DNA from: Scybalosoma faecavium
GTDB lineage: Bacteria; Bacillota; Clostridia; Christensenellales; Christensenellaceae
Direction: 5' to 3'
Length of the DNA stretch: 64,000 bases
NCBI GenBank assembly: GCA_018716135.1
Contig: DVKG01000006.1
Coordinates: 1-64,000, forward strand
Positions 52,331 through 61,015 of the stretch are shown one piece after another. How positions within the stretch are numbered: position 1 is the stretch's first letter; each line of letters opens with the position of its first letter. A program made the translations under genes and the position numbers. The notes under the pieces are model-generated. The model worked only from the letters and a program-made list of their open reading frames with translations. It was not told where the DNA came from and did not search any database.

Positions 52331-52711
52331 TCAGCTTACAACTATGTCCGCAGCCACGCTCTCTGAAGATGCGTCCGACTGAATTACTTCTACGACGAGC
52401 TTATGCGGCAGACATACTATAGTCCCGTTTGCCATGCTGACGCTCCCCTGCTGTTTGCAGTAGCCGTCAGGACAGTCCGCTTCCTCCATATGAGCCTCTC
52501 CGTCAGAGATGCACACCCTGTTGTGGCCAAGCTCCGTATCTATATCTATGACCCTATCCTCACTTAGAGAATACATTCCGTAAACTTCTCCATTCACAGT
52601 TATCTTTATTTCACTTCCATTCCCGCTGCCTACGCGAGTGAACAGAAGCGCTATCAATGCAATCGCAGCGATAGCAGCCGCGAGTATAATATCTCTCTTT
52701 TTTATATGCAC
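52331..52711 (-). CDS. NusG domain II-containing membrane protein (EetA-like)
   Basis: 126 residues: one N-terminal helix (about 8-25), then an extracytosolic NusG-II domain with the conserved Cys pattern DCPDGYCKQQG and ICLPH-like VCLPHKL. These Cys may bind metal or be redox active. The domain, despite its name, has no role in transcription when outside NusG. It is part of the flavin electron-transfer operon and pairs with the Gx transporter. Confidence 0.88.
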   Translation of the reverse strand: MHIKKRDIILAAAIAAIALIALLFTRVGSGNGSEIKITVNGEVYGMYSLSEDRVIDIDTELGHNRVCISDGEAHMEEADCPDGYCKQQGSVSMANGTIVCLPHKLVVEVIQSDASSESVAADIVVS

Positions 52712-52715
52712 CTTT

Positions 52716-53570
52716 CTATATCCCCAGCAGCAGGCACAAGCCCAGAAGTATAGCCGCTTTTACTAATGTAAATACGATTTCATTGCCTTTCAAAGCTTTA
52801 ATCCCACAATGCACATTCCCTCGCGGGCATGTATCCACACACTTCTGACACTGAAAACAATCTCCTGACACTGCTATAGAACCTGCCTCCGGCAAAGCTA
52901 TGTCGGATGGGCATTTCTTTGTGCATGCGCTGCATCCTCTGATGCATTGCTCTCTGTCTCTATGTAGAGAGAAAAACGGCAGCACGGGCAAAATCGAGAA
53001 CACAGCTCCCATAGGGCAAAGGAATCGGCAGAAAAACCGCTCCTGCAATGCCATGCCGACAATTATCAGCGCCAAAAGCATTATACCTACAATATAACCG
53101 CCGAGCTTGAAATTCCCCGCATGGAGCATAGAGAATACATCCCATGGACTATAGCCCTGAATGCCTGAATATACACCGAGATAGCACATTATAACAATAG
53201 CCGCCAGCACAAAGTACTTGACTACAGATAGCTTCGCCGCCAGCCCGCTGCTCAGTGTTATCGGTTTCTTTTTGAGCTTCTTGCATATGAACACATACAG
53301 CGCTCTTACGGCATCGCCCAAACTTCCAAACGCACAGGCAAATCCGCAAAAGAATCTTCCGAACACTATGGTATACAGACATATCACTATAAGTACTGTA
53401 ACAAACGACGTAAGCTCGACCGGAGCCTTGCTCCCAAGCTGAGTAAATATATACTTTACTCCCGAGAAAGAAGCCGTATAAACCGACGGAATAAATATGA
53501 AGAACAGCAGCTGAATGACCGCTCTCAGCCATGTGTGTATCTGTTTTATTTTCTTAGCTGTCAAAGTCAT
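52716..53570 (-). CDS. NapH/YccM-like polyferredoxin membrane protein
   Basis: About five membrane helices with FCGFACAFG and FCRFLCPMG (the paired Cys-x3-Cys of the 4Fe4S_5 region), and two 4Fe-4S clusters at the C-terminal side: CIRGCSACTKKCP and CFQCQKCVDTCPRG. It probably passes electrons across the membrane from a cytoplasmic donor or quinol to the FMN-binding proteins outside. The start is ATG 53570 just after the stop of the upstream gene; a longer frame to 53603 would overlap it by 32 bases. Confidence 0.9.
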   Translation of the reverse strand: MTLTAKKIKQIHTWLRAVIQLLFFIFIPSVYTASFSGVKYIFTQLGSKAPVELTSFVTVLIVICLYTIVFGRFFCGFACAFGSLGDAVRALYVFICKKLKKKPITLSSGLAAKLSVVKYFVLAAIVIMCYLGVYSGIQGYSPWDVFSMLHAGNFKLGGYIVGIMLLALIIVGMALQERFFCRFLCPMGAVFSILPVLPFFSLHRDREQCIRGCSACTKKCPSDIALPEAGSIAVSGDCFQCQKCVDTCPRGNVHCGIKALKGNEIVFTLVKAAILLGLCLLLGI

Positions 53571-53571
53571 T

Positions 53572-54006
53572 TCAGCCCACCGCTTTCTCCAGCGCCTGAG
53601 CAACTGCGTCTTTTATACCCGTCGAGCTGAACGTCGCTCCGCTTATCGTATCTACATCCGCCGACTGCGCCTCTATTATAGCCGGGATTATCTCCTCCGC
53701 CATCGTAAGATACGCGCCGTCCTCATTTTCCGCTGATGTAATCGTCACCTGAGTTATCTTTCCCGCTTCTATCGATACATCGACCGCCACCGTGCCTCCG
53801 AAGCCCTGAGCCTCGCCGGAGTACGTGCCGTCGGCATATCCGCCCGAATTGCTCTCAGACTGCTCTTGCCGAGCCGCACTCTCAGCCTCCGCCTCCAGCT
53901 TTGCAATCTGTTCGTCTCTATCTCTGACCGCCAGCACTGAATTATAGCCCAGCAGCATTACAGCTATAGCAGTCACGCAAAATACTCGTATCCAGAAAGT
54001 CTTCAT
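53572..54006 (-). CDS. Membrane-anchored single-domain FMN-binding protein
   Basis: 144 residues with an N-terminal helix (about 6-26), a coiled stretch (RDEQIAKLEAEAES), and one FMN_bind domain (about 58-144). The flavin-attachment motif is DTISGATFSS, where ApbE would link FMN to the Thr. RnfG-like in size of domain but without the rest of Rnf. Its ATG overlaps the stop of the upstream gene (TGATG), so translation is coupled. Confidence 0.9.
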   Translation of the reverse strand: MKTFWIRVFCVTAIAVMLLGYNSVLAVRDRDEQIAKLEAEAESAARQEQSESNSGGYADGTYSGEAQGFGGTVAVDVSIEAGKITQVTITSAENEDGAYLTMAEEIIPAIIEAQSADVDTISGATFSSTGIKDAVAQALEKAVG

Positions 54007-55607
54007 CAGCTAATCTTCGCCTCTTCCAGAGCTTTCTCGCACGCTTCTATTATTGATTTAGATGTGCACGTCGCACGAGACACCGTATCTATGCTGTCTA
54101 AAGTGCCCTTTTCCAATATTTGAGTTACTACACCAGTGATTTTCGACGTGCCGTTCGCCGCTCTGTTTATATAGCTGTCGTTGCTGGAATCGCCGTCGCC
54201 TTTTATGTCGCTGACTGCAACTATCTTGTCAGAGTTGATCGTCAATCGCAGCGACAACGTATACGCGTCGAAATCTTCGTCTTCATCCGGGAGACAAATC
54301 ACCGACGCAGTGTATTCACCGTCTTTATATATATACTCTGTCGGAGCCTCACTCTCGTCAGGCTGCTCACTCGAGCTTGGCTCTGCACTTGCGCTCGGCT
54401 TTGCACTCTCACTGGGCTGCGCGCTGGCGCTCGGCTCTGCGCTTCCGTTAGTCGCCTTATCCGCTTCTTTTATAGCTTCGTTCACGGCCTCGAGTATTCC
54501 ATTTGAACTGTAAGTCGCACCGCTGACGACATCCACATCAAGGTTTTGCTTCTCCACAATTTCCTCAGCTATTGTTTTAGCTCTGTTAAAGAAAGCGGCG
54601 TCGTCGCCTGATTCGAGTATCAATATCGCTTTTATCGTCTTGTCCTGAATGACCAGCGCTATTTTTATATCACTCTTATATCCCTCTCCAACGCCGTAAT
54701 ATATACCGTCGTTGTAAGGGAACTTTCCACTCACATCCTGCTTATTCTCATTCTCATTGTTGCCACTGTTTATGCCGCTGCTTCCTCCGGATACCGCAGC
54801 ATTGCTCAACGCCTTGCGAACTGCATTGATTATTCCTACAGAGCTGTATGTCGCGCCTGAGACCGTATCTACATTTGTACTTTGACTGGATATTATCTTA
54901 GAAATCAAACCCTTGGCCTTATTCAGATAGCCGGCATCATCGCTTGAGCTCGTAACTTTAATCGAGGATATTTTTCCTCCGCTGACTACCACCTGAACCG
55001 TAAGCGGACCTGCGAATCCTGTCGCTGTGCCGGAGTACGTTCCGTCTTTATATGAGCTCGGGTCTGTGACTGCGGATACAGATGTAGATCCTTTGCCGGA
55101 CGAGCTTCCGCCAGATTCAGCTCCCGTTGAGCTATTGTCAACCTCGCCTGTCAAAGCATTTTTAACTGCATTAATTATGCCGTTAGAGCTGTATGTCGCG
55201 CCGCTGACAACATCTACATCTAAACTCTGAGCCTGGATTATCTTGTCTATGACGCCTTTTGCTCTGTTGAAAAAAGCAGCGTCGTCAGACGAGCTCAGTA
55301 TTTCAATCGCAGTTATCTGCTTATCCTTTACCGTAACCGCTACTTTAACATCGCCATTAAATCCAACGCCCGTGCCTTCATACGTCCCGTCCGCCACATC
55401 AAACGAACCTTTCGCCTGAGCAGCCGACGCACTCGCTTCGGCGGACGCTGCCGCCGCCGCTGCATTGCCTGAATTATCCGCCGCGTCCGCATTTTCCGCT
55501 GCATACACCGGCGCCGTATATCCTCCTAATGAAACAGATATGCACACTATTACAACTAATACTGCAATGATAGGTGCAAAAGCTGTCAGTTTTTTCATAT
55601 ATCCCAT
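54006..55607 (-). CDS. Four-domain FMN-binding protein, membrane anchored
   Basis: 533 residues. One N-terminal helix (about 10-30), an Ala-rich spacer, then FMN_bind domains at about 70-153, 184-268 and 297-381, each ending in D-[VT]-V-S-G-A-T (Thr 138, 253, 365). A Ser/Pro/Glu linker (386-423) leads to a fourth, divergent domain (425-533) whose motif reads DTVSRAT (507-513) with Arg for Gly. The first three should carry covalent FMN, forming an electron wire. Fourth: probably altered. AAGGTGAG lies ten bases before the ATG. Confidence 0.9.
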   Translation of the reverse strand: MGYMKKLTAFAPIIAVLVVIVCISVSLGGYTAPVYAAENADAADNSGNAAAAAASAEASASAAQAKGSFDVADGTYEGTGVGFNGDVKVAVTVKDKQITAIEILSSSDDAAFFNRAKGVIDKIIQAQSLDVDVVSGATYSSNGIINAVKNALTGEVDNSSTGAESGGSSSGKGSTSVSAVTDPSSYKDGTYSGTATGFAGPLTVQVVVSGGKISSIKVTSSSDDAGYLNKAKGLISKIISSQSTNVDTVSGATYSSVGIINAVRKALSNAAVSGGSSGINSGNNENENKQDVSGKFPYNDGIYYGVGEGYKSDIKIALVIQDKTIKAILILESGDDAAFFNRAKTIAEEIVEKQNLDVDVVSGATYSSNGILEAVNEAIKEADKATNGSAEPSASAQPSESAKPSASAEPSSSEQPDESEAPTEYIYKDGEYTASVICLPDEDEDFDAYTLSLRLTINSDKIVAVSDIKGDGDSSNDSYINRAANGTSKITGVVTQILEKGTLDSIDTVSRATCTSKSIIEACEKALEEAKIS

Positions 55608-55613
55608 TTGCCG

Positions 55614-56699
55614 TCACTCACCTTTTGAAACTATTTCTATTTCTAATTCACTGCTGAAGCTGTCGGCTAACCCTTCCGACACCAAGAGCTTATGGTCATC
55701 AGTTTCCAATACCATGTCAAACTCGTCGCTGTGTTCCCTCCAATATTCTTTCGCTTTGTCCGGCCCCATTACATACAGAGACGTGGACAGCCCATCCGCC
55801 AACGTTCCGTCTGCGCATACTATAGTCACTGAAATCAGTCCGTTATTCGCGGGTTTGCCCGTGGCGGGGTCTATTATGTGATGATAAGTTACGCCATCTT
55901 CTTTAAAGTAACGCTCATAGCCTCCGGACGTTATGACGGCTTTGTCCTCAACCTCAATCACGCCAATCATGCCGTATTCATCGCCTTCGTCATCAGGACT
56001 TTGAATTGCTATTCTCCACTTTGAACCGTCGGTCTTCGTGCCTTTCACCTGAGCGTTTCCGCCCAAGTTAACCATTCCGCTTTCCACACCGCATTCCTGA
56101 AAAATATCCATTATACGAGAGGAAATATATCCTTTAGCTATTCCGCCAAAATCTATCATCATTCCGTCTTTTTTAAACGATACCTCGCTCGTTGTTTCAT
56201 CATACACTATGTCGTTCGCGTTTGTAATTTCCAACAGCTTTTCGAGCTCGCTGCCAGAAGGAACCTTGAAGTTTTTGTCTATGAAGCCCCAAGCCTGCAT
56301 AATAGGATATATGGCAACGTCAAAAGCCCCGCCTGTGCTCTCATAAAGCGCAAGAGAGCGCTCCAATAGATATGCTGTATCCTCAGAAAGCTGCCCTCCG
56401 GCATTTGCATTTATCTTTGCCACTTCACCGATCTCGTCTGCCGATGTGAGCAGTGTGTCCAATCTTTTAATTTCACCCACTGCTTTTTCTACCGCTTCTT
56501 CCGCTCCGCTTCCGTATGCAGTGACGGTCATATAAGTATCCATCGCAAAAACTTCCTGCGAAGCCTCCTGCGCTTCATCAGACGCCTGAGCTTCTGCGCT
56601 TGAAGTTATCTCAGCTGAAGAATTTGCCGTTTCAGCAGAACACCCGCAAGCGGCGAGTATAACTACCGCACATAGTGCGTACATAAATCTCTTTTTCAT
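55614..56699 (-). CDS. apbE: FAD:protein FMN transferase, lipoprotein
   Basis: Attaches FMN covalently to Thr of D-x-x-[ST]-G-A-T motifs on exported proteins, using FAD and Mg. A lipoprotein signal (LAAC, Cys18 or Cys20) places it outside the membrane with its substrates. Family motifs: DTYMTVTAYG, DFGGIAKGYISSRI, MVNLGGNAQVKG and HHIIDPATGKPANNG. 361 residues, full length. It is the first gene of the operon; its substrates are the next two gene products and perhaps the giant protein. Confidence 0.95.
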   Translation of the reverse strand: MKKRFMYALCAVVILAACGCSAETANSSAEITSSAEAQASDEAQEASQEVFAMDTYMTVTAYGSGAEEAVEKAVGEIKRLDTLLTSADEIGEVAKINANAGGQLSEDTAYLLERSLALYESTGGAFDVAIYPIMQAWGFIDKNFKVPSGSELEKLLEITNANDIVYDETTSEVSFKKDGMMIDFGGIAKGYISSRIMDIFQECGVESGMVNLGGNAQVKGTKTDGSKWRIAIQSPDDEGDEYGMIGVIEVEDKAVITSGGYERYFKEDGVTYHHIIDPATGKPANNGLISVTIVCADGTLADGLSTSLYVMGPDKAKEYWREHSDEFDMVLETDDHKLLVSEGLADSFSSELEIEIVSKGE

Positions 56700-56710
56700 C
56701 TGTCTCCCAC

Positions 56711-56787
56711 CTGAGTTAGTTCATCCATACATATATTATTCATGACTAACTCAGAATTATTCTATCACCCTCACAAATAACTGTCAA
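56711..56787 (-). promoter_or_regulatory. apbE operon promoter with 10-bp inverted repeat at the start site
   Basis: Minus-strand TTGACA (56787-56782), 17-base spacer, TAGAAT (56764-56759). CTGAGTTAGT (56711-56720) and ACTAACTCAG (56745-56754) are perfect inverted repeats covering the predicted transcription start and leader. It could be an operator or a 5' hairpin. Confidence 0.75.
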
Positions 56788-56925
56788 CAGCAGTTTAGCC
56801 GGATTCTCCGTATAAAAGCGCATAGGCAGAGCATCTTTCACTTAATTTACACATTTCAGAACGATTAATTTGCAATTATTTAAGTTTTTTCACCAAATTG
56901 AGCTTAACTCTTTCGCTTCGCAATT

Positions 56926-56954
56926 TTGACATTGAGACGATATTGTTCTATAAT
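56926..56954 (+). promoter_or_regulatory. cynS promoter
   Basis: Perfect TTGACA (56926-56931), 17-base spacer, perfect TATAAT (56949-56954), about 30 bases before the start codon. Confidence 0.88.
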
Positions 56955-56984
56955 TTTTGTAACAACACAGGAGGTTTATGTACT

Positions 56985-57464
56985 ATGACACCTATGAACA
57001 ATTCCGACTATCTGACTCGCATACAGTACGCCGATGAATTAAACGAACTTCAACAGGCAAAAAAGCTTTCAGGACTTACATACGAAGATCTCGCTTCCCA
57101 ACTTGGCGTGAACAAAGTTTGGCTTGCTTCCGTCTTTGACGGTCAGCAATATGTACCGGAAGAATACTGCGTCAAACTCGCAGAGGCGCTGAATATAGAC
57201 AAATCCAAAACGGCATTCCTTTCTTCACATCCATATAAAGGGAACACGGATCCGATACTGTATAGACTGCACGAGGTCATAGACACGTATGGCCCTGCGA
57301 TAAAAAGCATTATCCACGAGCAAGGCGGAAATGCCATTATGAGCGCAATTGACTTTGGATTAGACGTAGACGTTACCGAGGATTCCGACGGAAATCACCG
57401 TGTCATAATCAAGCTGGACGGAAAGCTGCTCCCCTATGCGAAAAAGGGCAATTACCCCTGGTAG
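56985..57464 (+). CDS. cynS: Cyanate hydratase (cyanase)
   Basis: Bicarbonate-dependent conversion of cyanate to ammonia and carbon dioxide. The 159-residue product has the family HTH-like N-terminal half (LTYEDLASQLGVNKVWLASVFDGQQ, key residues L-x-x-Q-[LI]-G-V-x-x-V-W-L) and the catalytic C-terminal half with Arg and Glu in ILYRLHEVIDTYG and the Ser of IMSAIDF, ending in V-I-x-L-D-G-K-x-L-P. ATG 56985 lies ten bases after AGGAGG; the open frame upstream overlaps the promoter. No carbonic anhydrase or cynR is adjacent. Confidence 0.92.
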   Translation: MTPMNNSDYLTRIQYADELNELQQAKKLSGLTYEDLASQLGVNKVWLASVFDGQQYVPEEYCVKLAEALNIDKSKTAFLSSHPYKGNTDPILYRLHEVIDTYGPAIKSIIHEQGGNAIMSAIDFGLDVDVTEDSDGNHRVIIKLDGKLLPYAKKGNYPW

Positions 57465-57483
57465 ATTTGGTTTCAATCGCAAA

Positions 57484-57519
57484 AAGCCTGCCACCCCTAT
57501 GGATGGCAGGCTTGCTTTT
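57484..57519. terminator. Bidirectional terminator between cynS and ppdK
   Basis: AAGCCTGCCA (57484-57493) and TGGCAGGCTT (57504-57513) form a perfect 10-bp stem. T runs flank it on both strands (GCTTTTT on plus; TTTTTGCG on minus). Confidence 0.92.
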
Positions 57520-57546
57520 TACCTGTTTATTTAAAAATCTAATTTT

Positions 57547-60177
57547 TTACTTAGTATTCTTAATAGCTGCCTGAGCCGCTGCCAAACGCGCTATTGGAAC
57601 CCTGAAAGGAGAGCACGATACATAGTCCAGCCCAACATTATGACAGAACTCTATCGACGCAGGATCGCCGCCATGCTCTCCGCATATGCCGAGATGCAGA
57701 TCCGGGCGGGTCTTTCTGCCCAGCTTAGCAGCAATATCCACCAGCTTGCCCACGCCTTTTTTATCTATCGTGCTGAAAGGATCTTCCTCATATATTCTCT
57801 TCTCGTAGTAATCACTAAGGAATTTCCCGGCGTCGTCTCTGGAGAATCCGAACGTCATCTGGGTAAGGTCGTTTGTACCAAATGAGAAGAACTGAGCGGA
57901 TTTAGCTATTTCATCTGCTGTCAAAGCGGCGCGCGGTATCTCTATCATCGTGCCGCAGAGATATTTAAACTCACAGCCATTTTCAGCCATTACCTGCTTC
58001 GCAGTCTCGTCCACAATTTCTTTTACGTATTTGAGTTCTTTTACTTCGCCTACGAGAGGTATCATTATTTCCGGCTCTATATTAAGCCCTGTCTCTTTGC
58101 GCACGTTTATCGCCGCTTCGATTATAGCACGAGTCTGCATCTGAGCTATCTCGGGATAAGTGACCGCGAGGCGGCAGCCGCGATGACCCATCATCGGATT
58201 GAATTCGTGAAGCTTTTCTATTCGCTTGAGCAATTCTTCATACGGCATGTTCATATCCTGAGCCAAATCACGAATATCTTCTTCATCCGTCGGAAGGAAC
58301 TCGTGCAGCGGCGGGTCGAGCAGGCGCACCGTAACAGGTCTTCCGCCCATAGCCTTATATATGCCTTCGAAGTCTCCGCGCTGCATAGGGAGTATCTTTG
58401 CGAGAGCTTTTTCTCTCTGAGCGCGGTTGCCCGATACTATCATCTCGCGTACAGCTTGTATTCTGTCCTCTGCAAAGAACATATGCTCTGTACGGCAGAG
58501 TCCGATACCTTCTGCGCCGAATTTTACAGCCTGCTTAGCATCAGCCGGACTGTCCGCATTAGTACGCACTCTCAAGCGGCGAAGCTCATCCGCCCAGCTC
58601 ATGACTATTGCAAAATATCCTGTAAGTTCTGCATCAACAGTCGGAAGCATTCCTTTATACACATTGCCTGTGCTGCCGTCGATGGACAAGCTATCTTGAT
58701 CTGTGAGAACCGTGCCATCCTCAAGCGTAATAGTGCGGTTTTCCTCGCTTATTCTGATTTCGCCGCAGCCTGCGACGCAGCAGGTGCCCATACCGCGCGC
58801 GACCACAGCGGCATGAGACGTCATACCTCCTCGAGAAGTAAGTATGCCCTGAGCGGCATTCATGCCTTCTATATCTTCCGGCGAGGTTTCCATACGGCAG
58901 AGCACCACCTTTTCCCCTGCCGACGCCTTTTCTACCGCTTCTTCAGCAGAGAATACTATTTTTCCCGCCGCTGCACCCGGAGACGCCGGAAGACCTGAAG
59001 CTATCGGAACTGCTTTTTTCAGCTCTTCCGCGTCAAACTGCGGATGCAATACAGAATCAAGCTGATTCGGTTCTATTTTCAGCAGCGCTTCTCCTCGCGT
59101 CAGCTTTCCTTCTTCCACCATATCCACGGCTATTTTGAGCGCCGCCGCCGCTGTTCTCTTGCCGTTTCGCGTCTGAAGCATATAAAGCTTTCCGCGCTCT
59201 ATGGTATACTCCATATCCTGCATATCGGCATAGTGATTTTCAAGCCGCTCGGCTATCGCCGCAAATTCTCTATATACCTCCGGCATATCCTTTTCGAGCT
59301 GAGATATAGGATGAGGCGTGCGAATACCCGCTACGACGTCTTCGCCCTGTGCGTTCATAAGATATTCGCCGAAGAGCTTCTTCTCGCCTGTTGCAGGGCT
59401 TCGCGTGAACGCCACGCCCGTCCCGCAGTCGTCTCCCATATTTCCGAAAACCATTATCTGGACATTAACCGCCGTACCCCAATCGGACGGGATGTGATTC
59501 AGTCTGCGATAAACCTGCGCACGTTCGTTGTTCCACGAGCGGAACACCGCCTTAACCGACTCCATAAGCTGCTCTCTGGCGTCCTGCGGAAAATCATGCC
59601 CAATCTCTTTTTTGTAAAGCTCTTTGTATTCAGCAACTACTTTTTTGAGATCTTCAGCGTCCAGCTCCGTATCCAGCTTGACTCCCTTTGCTTCTTTGAC
59701 CGAATCTAATATTTTATCAAACTTAGCCTTGCTCACGCCCATTACTACATCGGCAAACATCTGTAGAAATCTGCGGTAGCTGTCATAAGCGAATCTTTCG
59801 TTGTTCGTGAGATTTGCCAGAGCGTCTACTGTAATGTCATTCAAACCCAGATTGAGAATGGTATCCATCATCCCGGGCATCGAAGCCCTCGCTCCGGATC
59901 GCACAGAAACAAGCAGAGGATTTTTCTCGTCGCCGAATTTCTTCTCCGCTATAACCTCCAACACTGTCAAAGCGCGGTGTATCTGGTCTTCAACTTCTTT
60001 AGAAAGAACCTCTCCGTCGGCGTAATATTTATTGCACGCTTCGGTAGTTATCGTAAAACCTTCCGGAACCGGCAGCCCTATCCGCGACATCTCCGCCAGA
60101 TTTGCGCCTTTCCCTCCCAGAAGATTCTTCATCGAAGCGTCGCCTTCGCTGAAGAGATAGACGTATTTTTTGCTCAT
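57547..60177 (-). CDS. ppdK: Pyruvate, phosphate dikinase
   Basis: Interconverts pyruvate, ATP and phosphate with PEP, AMP and pyrophosphate; in anaerobes it works in glycolysis or gluconeogenesis. The ATP-grasp part (about 1-340) has GGKGANLAEM and PVPEGFTI. The phospho-His is in LTSRGGMTSHAAVVARGMG (about residue 450), and the PEP-binding barrel includes GLCRTEHMF and the active Cys region HLGICGEHGGDP. 876 residues, full length. Monocistronic, followed by a shared terminator. Confidence 0.97.
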   Translation of the reverse strand: MSKKYVYLFSEGDASMKNLLGGKGANLAEMSRIGLPVPEGFTITTEACNKYYADGEVLSKEVEDQIHRALTVLEVIAEKKFGDEKNPLLVSVRSGARASMPGMMDTILNLGLNDITVDALANLTNNERFAYDSYRRFLQMFADVVMGVSKAKFDKILDSVKEAKGVKLDTELDAEDLKKVVAEYKELYKKEIGHDFPQDAREQLMESVKAVFRSWNNERAQVYRRLNHIPSDWGTAVNVQIMVFGNMGDDCGTGVAFTRSPATGEKKLFGEYLMNAQGEDVVAGIRTPHPISQLEKDMPEVYREFAAIAERLENHYADMQDMEYTIERGKLYMLQTRNGKRTAAAALKIAVDMVEEGKLTRGEALLKIEPNQLDSVLHPQFDAEELKKAVPIASGLPASPGAAAGKIVFSAEEAVEKASAGEKVVLCRMETSPEDIEGMNAAQGILTSRGGMTSHAAVVARGMGTCCVAGCGEIRISEENRTITLEDGTVLTDQDSLSIDGSTGNVYKGMLPTVDAELTGYFAIVMSWADELRRLRVRTNADSPADAKQAVKFGAEGIGLCRTEHMFFAEDRIQAVREMIVSGNRAQREKALAKILPMQRGDFEGIYKAMGGRPVTVRLLDPPLHEFLPTDEEDIRDLAQDMNMPYEELLKRIEKLHEFNPMMGHRGCRLAVTYPEIAQMQTRAIIEAAINVRKETGLNIEPEIMIPLVGEVKELKYVKEIVDETAKQVMAENGCEFKYLCGTMIEIPRAALTADEIAKSAQFFSFGTNDLTQMTFGFSRDDAGKFLSDYYEKRIYEEDPFSTIDKKGVGKLVDIAAKLGRKTRPDLHLGICGEHGGDPASIEFCHNVGLDYVSCSPFRVPIARLAAAQAAIKNTK

Positions 60178-60269
60178 TAACCCAAAACCTCCCCTGACTT
60201 TATTTTATTCTGCGCTTTTCTCTGACAAAAGCTCTGCTATCGTGATTATAGCATTTCAATAACTCTGTT

Positions 60270-60995
60270 TCAAGCTTCTTTGCGCGCTTCCCATTTCTTA
60301 ATCGTCGTGTCAAAAAGTATAGTGCTTTTAGGCATATAGCTCACCGCTTGAGGCATCCATTTGCGCGCCAGTTTTACTATATCCAAGGATACTGTTCCTA
60401 TGCTGTCCATGTTTTTGGAGGGCGTTTTCATTATTTTAGTTATTGTTTCAAACGCGAGGCCGGGGGCCTTTTCTCCTGCGCAGTTTGCGCAGACTGCTCC
60501 GCCTGCGCTTATGTTAAGCTTATTTGCCGGCGGAGCGCCGCACTTTACGCATCGCGACAGCGTCGGCCGCATGCCCTGAATATCCAACAGCTTGAATATA
60601 AAGAAAGTAAATACTGTACCCGGATCCGTTCCCTTGTCCAGATTATATAAAGCGCTGGCAAGCAGGGCAAACTGTCTCGGTTCGGGAGCATCGGCCACTA
60701 TTGTTCGCTCACAAAGCTCCAGCAGCAGCGATCCGCAGGTAAAAATATCCGCGCTGCGCGTAACTCTCGGAAAATTCTGCTTTACCTCCGCCTGAGTCAT
60801 AAAATAATGACCGTCTTTGGACCTGTTAAAGCTGATCTCCGAACAGGCGAACACTTGCGTCGCCGCAAGCAGCGGACTGCCCACTTTGCGGCACCCGCGC
60901 GCCGTGGCGTCTATCCGCCCTGTCTCACGCGAAAAAAGCGTAACTCTTTTATCCATTTCCCCTACGTTAAGCGTCCTCAACACTATACAAAGCAT
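60270..60995 (-). CDS. recO: DNA repair protein RecO
   Basis: Loads RecA onto SSB-coated single-stranded DNA together with RecR. The OB-fold N-terminus opens IVLRTLNVGEMDKRVTLFSRETG, and a zinc finger is present as CVKCGAPP ... AVCANC (about residues 158-180). 241 residues, full length. ATG follows GGGAGACA. The gene order era-yqzL-recO is a common Firmicutes arrangement. Confidence 0.93.
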   Translation of the reverse strand: MLCIVLRTLNVGEMDKRVTLFSRETGRIDATARGCRKVGSPLLAATQVFACSEISFNRSKDGHYFMTQAEVKQNFPRVTRSADIFTCGSLLLELCERTIVADAPEPRQFALLASALYNLDKGTDPGTVFTFFIFKLLDIQGMRPTLSRCVKCGAPPANKLNISAGGAVCANCAGEKAPGLAFETITKIMKTPSKNMDSIGTVSLDIVKLARKWMPQAVSYMPKSTILFDTTIKKWEARKEA

Positions 60996-61015
60996 CTTGT
61001 CTCCCGTTCCTAAAT

